From Aliihoeflea sp023389195 (lineage in GTDB: Bacteria; Pseudomonadota; Alphaproteobacteria; Rhizobiales; Rhizobiaceae): a DNA stretch of 64,000 bases. The notes under the pieces were generated by a model, which saw only the letters and a program-made list of their open reading frames with translations, ran no database searches and was not told the DNA's origin. The position numbers were made by a program, and so were the translations under genes. How positions within the stretch are numbered: position 1 is the stretch's first letter; every line of letters begins with the position of its first letter. The stretch covers positions 31,098 to 95,097 of the forward strand of contig JAEWET010000023.1 of NCBI GenBank assembly GCA_023389195.1, in the 5' to 3' direction. Shown piece after piece: positions 58,282-64,000 of this stretch.

Positions 58282-58980
58282 TCACGAAATGACGGGCAGG
58301 GGGGTCATCTCGTAGCAGTGCTCGATCGTCCGGCCCAGCCTCTCGTCGATCATTTCCATGCGGAAGAACCGCGACGGGCGCACGCCGCCCGACAGGACGG
58401 CGAAGGTGCCGCACATCATCGCGGTGCCCGCGTCGAGGCGCAGCGCGCCGGATGCGGCCGGCGACGAGGCGACGAGTTCGCCCAACGGACGGATCGAGGC
58501 GAGCTTGCCGTCCTGATAGGGCGTCCATTTGGCGTTTGCGTCGTCGCGGACGAAGGAACGGATGCGGATGTCGTCGAGATGACCTTCGACCTCGTCGAAC
58601 GGCCACAGGACGGGCGCGACCGGCTTGGCGCAGATCTGCTTCGACAGTGCGACGGAATGGGTTTCCAGTTTGCGGTCGGTGTGGTCGGAGCCAAGACCGA
58701 GATAGAGCCGCGTCCCGTCGTCGACCAGAACCGGCTCGGCCTCGCCCGACGACGTGCCGTCGACGGTCTCGATCGTCTCCTGCGTGGTCAGGAGGCTGGC
58801 CGAGACGCGGTAGAAGAGCGGCACGGTGCTCGGCGGCGGAACGCCGATTTCCTGCAGTTCGGCGATGTGGTGGTTCACGGCATCTGCATTGCGTCCGGTC
58901 CAGCCGGCGATGATGCCCCGATTGATGTCGATGGATGCCTTGCCGTGGCCGACGATCTCGAATTCCAGTTTGTTGGTCAT
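58282..58980 (-). CDS. DUF2848 family protein
   Basis: 232 aa. The sequence (MTNKLEFEIVGHGKASIDIN; GLGSDHTDRKLETHSVALSK; GTAMMCGTFAVLSGGVRPS) fits DUF2848, proteins often found with TRAP transporters and amidases and proposed to resemble the fumarylacetoacetase fold. No experimental function is known to me. It lies between the TRAP large permease gene and the amidase gene in a tight operon, so it probably handles the same compound. Confidence 0.83.
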   Translation of the reverse strand: MTNKLEFEIVGHGKASIDINRGIIAGWTGRNADAVNHHIAELQEIGVPPPSTVPLFYRVSASLLTTQETIETVDGTSSGEAEPVLVDDGTRLYLGLGSDHTDRKLETHSVALSKQICAKPVAPVLWPFDEVEGHLDDIRIRSFVRDDANAKWTPYQDGKLASIRPLGELVASSPAASGALRLDAGTAMMCGTFAVLSGGVRPSRFFRMEMIDERLGRTIEHCYEMTPLPVIS

Positions 58981-59010
58981 GTGTTTTCCGTGACTTTCGA
59001 ATGAGTGTGA

Positions 59011-60288
59011 TCAGGCCGGCGCGAAGAACAGGGCGATGCTCGGGAATGCGACGAGCAGGACCACCATCAGCAGCATGACGAAGACGAAGGGGATGACGCC
59101 GATCATGACGTCGCTCAGCCGGCCGTTCTTTCGCGCGCCCTGCACGACATAGAGGTTCAGCCCGACGGGCGGCGTGATGAGCGCCATTTCGATCAGGACG
59201 ATCAAAAGGATGCCGAACCAGACCTTGTCGAAGCCGAGGCCGGCGATGATCGGGACGACGATCGGAATGGTAGCGATCATCAGGGCCAGCGTCTCGATGA
59301 AGAAGCCGAGCACGATGTACATCAGGATGATGACAAGTAGCATGCCGTAAGGCCCCAGGCCGAGGTCGTTGAGGAAGGCCGTCAACTGACGCCCGAGCCC
59401 GGTCGCGCCGAGCGCGTAGTTGAGGAAATAGGCCCCGACGATGACGAACATCACCATCGACGTGGTGCGGATGGTGCCGAGAAGGGCGGCGCGCATGTTG
59501 GCGAGCGTGACCGCGCCGTGGAAGGCAGCGATGACGAGCGCCATGGCAACGCCGATGGCGGCCGCTTCGGTAGGCGTTGCCCAGCCGCGATAGATCGAGC
59601 CAATGATCACCGCGAAGACGAGGAAGACGGGGATCAGATGCGGCAGGCCGGCCAGCCGCTCGCGCCAGGTGAAGGACCGGCTGGGGCCGCCCAGTTCCGG
59701 CTTGATCTTGCAGATGATGGCCGTGATCAGCATGAAGCCGAGAGCCATCAGGAGGCCGGGAATGATGCCTGCCATGAAAAGTTGCGGCACCGAGGTCTGG
59801 GTCAGGAAGCCATAGACGATCAGGTTGATCGAGGGCGGCAGCATGATGCCGAGCGTGCCGCCAGCTGCGATGGCGCCGGCGAAGAGCTTGGGATCGTAGC
59901 CCTGTTTTTCGGCCTGCGGCATGGCGACGGTCGCAACCGTTGCCGCCGTTGCGACCGACGAGCCCGAAGTTGCCGAAAACATCGTCGCCGTGCCGATATT
60001 GGCGTGGACGAGGCCGCCCGGCAGCCAGGAGAACCAAGTGTCGAGCGTCGCATAGGTGCGTTCGGCAATGCCCGCCCGCACCAGGATTTCACCCAGGAGG
60101 ACGAAGAGCGGAATGGCGATCAGGAGAAAGCTGTCCGAAGACGAATAGACCATCTGGCCGAGGCCCCGCATCAGCGGCAGGGGCGAGAAGAATGCGTCGA
60201 GACCAAATCCGAGGATGAAGAGTGCCGCACCCACCGGAATGGAGAGCGCCAGCAGGACGGCGAGACCGATCGCGACATAGGTGATCAT
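59011..60288 (-). CDS. TRAP transporter large permease (DctM family)
   Basis: 425 aa integral membrane subunit. Family parts include LLIAIPLFVLLGEILVRAG, FSATSGSSVATAATVATVAM, GTLGIMLPPSINLIVYG and the C-terminal MALITPPVGLNLYVVQG. ATG at 60288 overlaps the small permease gene by 4 bases. It is clearly different in sequence from the large permease at 12756-14039, so the two TRAP systems are not duplicates. Confidence 0.93.
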   Translation of the reverse strand: MITYVAIGLAVLLALSIPVGAALFILGFGLDAFFSPLPLMRGLGQMVYSSSDSFLLIAIPLFVLLGEILVRAGIAERTYATLDTWFSWLPGGLVHANIGTATMFSATSGSSVATAATVATVAMPQAEKQGYDPKLFAGAIAAGGTLGIMLPPSINLIVYGFLTQTSVPQLFMAGIIPGLLMALGFMLITAIICKIKPELGGPSRSFTWRERLAGLPHLIPVFLVFAVIIGSIYRGWATPTEAAAIGVAMALVIAAFHGAVTLANMRAALLGTIRTTSMVMFVIVGAYFLNYALGATGLGRQLTAFLNDLGLGPYGMLLVIILMYIVLGFFIETLALMIATIPIVVPIIAGLGFDKVWFGILLIVLIEMALITPPVGLNLYVVQGARKNGRLSDVMIGVIPFVFVMLLMVVLLVAFPSIALFFAPA

Positions 60289-60863
60289 GAGACTTCTCCC
60301 GTTTCCAACGGAATGCCCGAGAGGTCGGTGACGAGGTTCCACTGCCGCGCGAAGGCGAGGATCACCGTGCAGACCAGCATGACGGACGCCGTCAGCGTCA
60401 TCCACGCCCATCCCGCAAACCAGATGACCTGCGGAATCCACAACTGGATCGCCAGGGGCGTGTTGGATCGCGAGCCGCGCTCGACCGATTTGGCGAGAAC
60501 GTCATAGGCATAGTAGGCGACGAGCACCGCCACGCAGAGCACGCTTGCGAGCGCGATCACATCGAACAGCGCGCGGCCGGGCGCAGGCAGTTTCGCGTGG
60601 ACGATGTCGATGCGCACATGGGCACGCTCGACCAGCGCGTAGGAAAAGCCCCAGGTCGCGATGCCGGCCATGACGTAGCCGGCAAGCTCGTCCGCGCCGC
60701 CGACGCGAAAGAACGGAATGCGGCGGCCGACAACCTCGGAAAGGATGAGGGCGACGGTGATCATCAGGACCACGCCGCAGATGAGCGCGATCCAGCGGTT
60801 GAGTGTTTTCACGAGATCGGCGATACGCATCGCCGATCCCGCAAGTGACCTTTGTCCAGACAT
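60285..60863 (-). CDS. TRAP transporter small permease (DctQ family)
   Basis: 192 aa with four membrane segments. The N-terminal part includes LNRWIALICGVVLMITVALI and the family pattern around GRRIPFFRVGGADELAGYVM. The ATG at 60863 is chosen because GAGGG lies seven bases upstream; an internal ATG at 60830 is an alternative. It sits between the binding protein and the large permease genes. Confidence 0.89.
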   Translation of the reverse strand: MSGQRSLAGSAMRIADLVKTLNRWIALICGVVLMITVALILSEVVGRRIPFFRVGGADELAGYVMAGIATWGFSYALVERAHVRIDIVHAKLPAPGRALFDVIALASVLCVAVLVAYYAYDVLAKSVERGSRSNTPLAIQLWIPQVIWFAGWAWMTLTASVMLVCTVILAFARQWNLVTDLSGIPLETGEVS

Positions 60864-60887
60864 CGCGTCGCCCTCGGTTCCTCGCCT

Positions 60888-61943
60888 TTACTGGGCGATC
60901 GTCACGTCGAATTCCGCGCCGATGCTCTCGTTCCAGCGCGTGGCCCAGTCGCCACCGGCGCGTTCGGCCCAATCGGGCAGGATCGTTTCTTCAAGAACCT
61001 GCACGGCACGTGCCTTGTCGTCTTCGGAGAGCTCGACCAGCGTCATCGAAGCCGCCGCGCCCGCCGCGCATTCGCCGCCGGTCAGGCAGGCGATGTCACG
61101 CTCCAGCGCGCCGCCCGCATCCGCCCATGCCTTCGCCTCGAACTCGGTCGCGACCTGTTCGGTGAGGAAGGTCTGGACGGCCGGATCGAGGGCTTCCCAG
61201 GCGTCGAGATTGACGGCGGTGATGACCGGGTCCCAGCCGCCGAGCGGCAGGTTGACGAGATGGGTCGAGGATTCGAACCAGCCCGACGCATAGCCCGAGC
61301 CCGCACCCGTGACCGCGCAGTCGATGACGCCGCGCTCGAGCGCACCCGGCACTTCCGAGAACGCCATCGTCACGCCTTCGGCGCCGAGCGCTTCGAGGAA
61401 GAGCGAAGTCATGCGGCCCGAACCGCGGATCTTCTTGCCCTCGAGGTCGGCGAGACTGGCGACTTCCGCGTTGCAGAAGACGATCTGCGGCGGATAGGGC
61501 GCGATGGCGAGGGCGTGGGCATTGAAGCGGTCGCGCATGATGTCCGCCACCATCGGCTTGGCGGCTTCGGTCATGCGCTGCGCGGAATCGGCGTCGGTGG
61601 CGATCAGCGGCACGTCGAGGCCTTCAAGTTCAGGCGCATCGCCGACCGTGTAGTCGCCGACCGTCATGCCGACGTCGAACACGCCGTCACCGAGCATGCG
61701 GAAGACGTCGCCGCCGGTCACGCCCATCTGGTCGAAGGTGGTCATGTTGACCGTGATCTTGCCGTTGGAGGCGGTCGGAACCGTCTCTTCCCAGAAACCG
61801 CGCTCGAATTCCTGGTAAAGTGGAAGATTGCTCCAGCTTCCAACGACGTTGAGCGTCGTCTCGGGCAGGTCCTGGGCGGATGCGGCGAAGGTGAGCGGCG
61901 CCAGTGCAGCGCCGGCAAGAAGCGTGCGGATGATGGTTTTCAT
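60888..61943 (-). CDS. TRAP transporter periplasmic substrate-binding protein (DctP family)
   Basis: 351 aa with a signal peptide (MKTIIRTLLAGAALAPLTFA, cleaved near ASAQD). DctP features are VGSWSNLPLYQEFERGFWEE, the segment LEGKKIRGSGRMTSLFLEAL with the substrate-contacting Arg, and ALERGVIDCAVTGAGSG. The gene lies 24 bases before the small permease start. The ligand is unknown; the amidase and DUF2848 genes in the same operon suggest an amide-containing carboxylate. Confidence 0.9.
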   Translation of the reverse strand: MKTIIRTLLAGAALAPLTFAASAQDLPETTLNVVGSWSNLPLYQEFERGFWEETVPTASNGKITVNMTTFDQMGVTGGDVFRMLGDGVFDVGMTVGDYTVGDAPELEGLDVPLIATDADSAQRMTEAAKPMVADIMRDRFNAHALAIAPYPPQIVFCNAEVASLADLEGKKIRGSGRMTSLFLEALGAEGVTMAFSEVPGALERGVIDCAVTGAGSGYASGWFESSTHLVNLPLGGWDPVITAVNLDAWEALDPAVQTFLTEQVATEFEAKAWADAGGALERDIACLTGGECAAGAAASMTLVELSEDDKARAVQVLEETILPDWAERAGGDWATRWNESIGAEFDVTIAQ

Positions 61944-62001
61944 TTTTCAGTTCCCCTTGTTTTGTTGATATTCATCGACCGGTTTCTGGCCGGGTATGCG
62001 G

Positions 62002-62784
62002 CTATGCGATCTCCGCTCGAAGGTCGGTCACCAGCATGTGGCCCGGCGCATGCGTGATCGCGATTTCCGGCTTGGCGTGCCGGATGGCGGTTTGCGGCGT
62101 GACACCGCAGGCCCAGAAGACGGGAACGTCGCCGGGGCGAATGTCGGGCGCATCGCCGAAATCCGGCTTTGCGATATCGTGGATGCCGATCTGCGCGGGA
62201 TCGCCGATATGGACCGGCGCGCCATGCGCCTGCGGCAGGTGCGAGGACAGGATGATCGCGCGGATCGCGTCCTGCGGCGAAAACGAGCGCATCGAGACCA
62301 CCAGCGGGCCGGCGAACGGGCCGGCCGCAACGGTCGGGATATTGGTCTCGTACATCGCGACGTTGCGATCGGCCTCGATATGGCGGACCGGAATGCCGGC
62401 ACGCAGCAATGCGGTCTCGAACGAGAACGAACAGCCGAGGACGAAGCTCACGAAATCGTCGCGCCAGAGCGCTTCGATATCCGTCGCCGTGTCCGTCGGC
62501 TCGCCGTTCCGGAAAATGCGGTAGCGCGGCGCGTCGTGGCGGATATCGAGATCGGCGCCGAGCGAGGGCAATTTCGGATCGCCGACTTCCGACACGCCCA
62601 AAATCGGCGCGGGCTTGGGATTGCGAACGCAAAAGCGAAGGAAGTCGTCGGCATAGGCGGCCGGCAGGATCACCAGATTGCCTTGCTGAAATCCCTGGGC
62701 GAGGCCGCTCGTCGGCGCGGCGTGCTGCCCGGTTCGGCAGGCTCTGCGCACCTGTTCGGCGGTCTCGAAACGAACGCTATCCAT
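62002..62784 (-). CDS. DUF1445 / putative hydro-lyase (YcsI family)
   Basis: 260 aa. Recognisable parts are GLAQGFQQGNLVILPAAYAD near residue 30, SFVLGCSFSFETALLRAGIP in the middle, and FWACGVTPQTAI near the C-terminus, all typical of DUF1445 hydro-lyase-like proteins, a family related to D-glutamate cyclase. First gene of the TRAP/amidase operon, 58 bases before the dctP gene. The reaction here is not known; a lyase or cyclase step on the imported compound is a reasonable guess. Confidence 0.85.
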   Translation of the reverse strand: MDSVRFETAEQVRRACRTGQHAAPTSGLAQGFQQGNLVILPAAYADDFLRFCVRNPKPAPILGVSEVGDPKLPSLGADLDIRHDAPRYRIFRNGEPTDTATDIEALWRDDFVSFVLGCSFSFETALLRAGIPVRHIEADRNVAMYETNIPTVAAGPFAGPLVVSMRSFSPQDAIRAIILSSHLPQAHGAPVHIGDPAQIGIHDIAKPDFGDAPDIRPGDVPVFWACGVTPQTAIRHAKPEIAITHAPGHMLVTDLRAEIA

Positions 62785-62932
62785 TCTGGCGGGTCTCGCA
62801 TCTGGTCATGCGTCCGGCCTCGAAGATGATCTCGTGCCGGCTACTGATCGCAATTAAGTCGCGAGAATGACGATGAGTCGAATTTTTAGTTTTCATCGGC
62901 TTCGATCAATTTCATTCATCGCGACGTCGGCA

Positions 62933-63770
62933 CTAGAAAATGTTCGAGCGCTCATACTGCACAGGCCAGGAAACGTCGGCTGCGCGCAACGAATTTGCGG
63001 CGCGCAGCGGCCAGTGCGGGTCTGCCATCAGACCGCGACCCAGAAGCACGAGATCGGCCGCGCCGTTGGCGATGATGGATTCGGCGAGGTCCGGCGCGTT
63101 GAGAAGGCCAACCGCCGCCGTCGCCATGCCCGTCGCCTCGCGCACCTTTTGGGCGAGCGGAACCTGATAGCCGGGATGGATCGGGATCGATTGGCGCGGA
63201 TCATTGCCGCCCGACGAGCAATCGACGAGATCGACATCGCCGCGTTCCTTCAAGATGCGAACGAGCCGGATCGTGTCGTCGACATTCCAGCCGTCCTCCA
63301 CCCAGTCCGTCACCGACAGGCGCAGGAACAGGGGCAGGTCGTCGGGCCATTCGCGCCGCACGGCGTCGAGCGATTCCAGCAGGAACCGGATGCGGTTTTC
63401 GAAGCTGCCGCCATAGGCGTCGTCGCGAAAATTGCTGACCGGCGAATAGAACTGGTGGATCAGGTAGCCGTGGGCCGCATGGATTTCGAGTATCCGGAAA
63501 CCGGCTTCGCGGGCGCGGCGGGTCGCCTGCGCCAGTGCCTCGATTTCCGTGCGGATGCCGTCCTCGTCGAGCGCGCGGGGCGCGGGCCATGCGGCGGCAT
63601 AGGGCAGGTCGGAACAAGATACGGTTTCCCATCCGCCATCGTCCGGCGCCACCGGCCCGCTTCCCTCCCACGGCCTGCCGACCGACGCCTTGCGTCCGGC
63701 ATGGCCAAGCTGGATGGCGGGCACGGCCCCTTGCGCGGAGACGAACCGCGCGATGCGCGCCAACGCATTG
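62933..63770 (-). pseudogene. Old yellow enzyme (YqjM-type NADH:flavin oxidoreductase), 5'-truncated
   Basis: About 276 codons of an OYE-family ene-reductase are readable: QLGHAGRKAS, then HAAHGYLIHQFYSPVSNFR with AYGGSFENR, which closely follow YqjM-type enzymes of ~360 aa. The first ~90 residues, with the FMN-binding first strand and the redox-tuning Cys, are absent. A TAG stop lies in frame just upstream, inside the insertion-sequence end. The remaining coding sequence has no internal stop. The break coincides with the IS3-family element, so loss of function is likely. Confidence 0.8.
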
Positions 63771-64000
63771 AATAGCCCCTAGATTTGTGGACGCCTTCTT
63801 CCCTTAATTTGAGGCAAGGAGGCCCTGATGCGGTCTGGCAATTTCACTGATGAGTTCAAGCGCGATGCGGTCGCGCAGATCACCGAGCGGGGCTATCCCG
63901 TTGCAGAGGTGTCGAAGCGGCTCGGGGTCAGTCAGCATTCACTTTATGCGTGGCGCAGGAAGTTTTCGAAGCCGTCCGTCTCGACAGATGGCGATCAGGC
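63770..64000 (+). mobile_element. IS3-family insertion sequence, left end (partial)
   Basis: From about 63770, just after the last recognisable OYE codons, the sequence changes to TAGCCCCTAGATTTGTGG, a noncoding end of ~55 bases, then a transposase start with AAGGAGG. The exact terminal base and any target duplication cannot be set because the other end lies outside the window. Confidence 0.8.
63828..64000 (+). CDS. IS3-family transposase OrfA (partial, 3' end outside window)
   Basis: The first 57 codons of an IS3/IS911-type OrfA. It starts MRSGNFTDEFKRDAVAQITE and has the helix-turn-helix segment YPVAEVSKRLGVSQHSLYAW, which binds the element ends. AAGGAGG lies seven bases before the ATG. 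An orfB with the DDE catalytic domain, joined by -1 frameshifting in this family, should follow beyond the window. Confidence 0.9.
   Translation, partial: MRSGNFTDEFKRDAVAQITERGYPVAEVSKRLGVSQHSLYAWRRKFSKPSVSTDGDQ

Noticed and set aside
62785..62932. Loose inverted repeat (TCGCGA...ATCGCGA) upstream of the DUF1445 gene
   Set aside because: The arms are short and far apart with many mismatches; it is not strong enough to call an operator.

Overview
The window looks like a chromosomal stretch of an alphaproteobacterium of the order Hyphomicrobiales (Rhizobiales), probably close to the Phyllobacteriaceae. The evidence is high GC content, a fused secDF, an mrpAB-type Na+/H+ antiporter operon, a minCDE operon with a CtrA-like box, NasST-type nitrate control, several TRAP transporters and palindromic intergenic elements. 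This placement is inferred from gene content only. I saw no tRNA, rRNA or CRISPR array.

Layout. (1) 1-9987: phosphonate uptake and C-P lyase. The minus-strand order is phnG-H-I-J-K-L-D-C-E-E followed by a DUF1045 gene cut by the window edge, with the regulator phnF divergent. The phnG/phnF gap holds a PHO-box-like site and a palindrome; a second PHO-box-like site precedes phnD; three related palindromic elements interrupt the operon. (2) 10077-17200: an RraA-like aldolase, a TRAP transporter with a cupin gene inside it, an M20-type amidohydrolase, an ornithine cyclodeaminase-like enzyme and a LysR regulator, apparently a catabolic locus of unknown substrate. (3) 17330-19487: minC-minD-minE plus a small ORF, with a CtrA-like box before minC. 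(4) 19638-31794: nitrate assimilation, read nasT-nasS, then nrtABC-nirB-nirD-nasA-cysG. Ahead of nrtA lie an NtrC-like box, a -24/-12 promoter and a leader terminator, which fits dual NtrC and NasT antitermination control.

(5) 31838-36568: an unusual three-gene operon of an SARP/AfsR-like regulator with TPR-like repeats, a soluble PAP2-type phosphatase and a cytoplasmic subtilisin-like protease; its function is unknown. (6) 36763-48922: a small secreted protein, the Mrp antiporter operon (AB-C-D-E-F-G), secDF flanked by two small putative secreted proteins, and a QuiC-type dehydroshikimate dehydratase fused to an HPPD-like domain. (7) 49046-54975: a polysaccharide operon with a GH18 hydrolase, a Wza-like export protein and a large GH18-like/CE4 deacetylase/GT2 synthase gene. 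That large gene is split here by an apparent one-base deletion near 53836.

(8) 55224-62784: a second TRAP-linked catabolic operon (DUF1445, DctP-DctQ-DctM, DUF2848, amidase, membrane protein, LysR). (9) 62933-64000: an old yellow enzyme gene missing its 5' end, broken by an IS3-family element that runs off the window.
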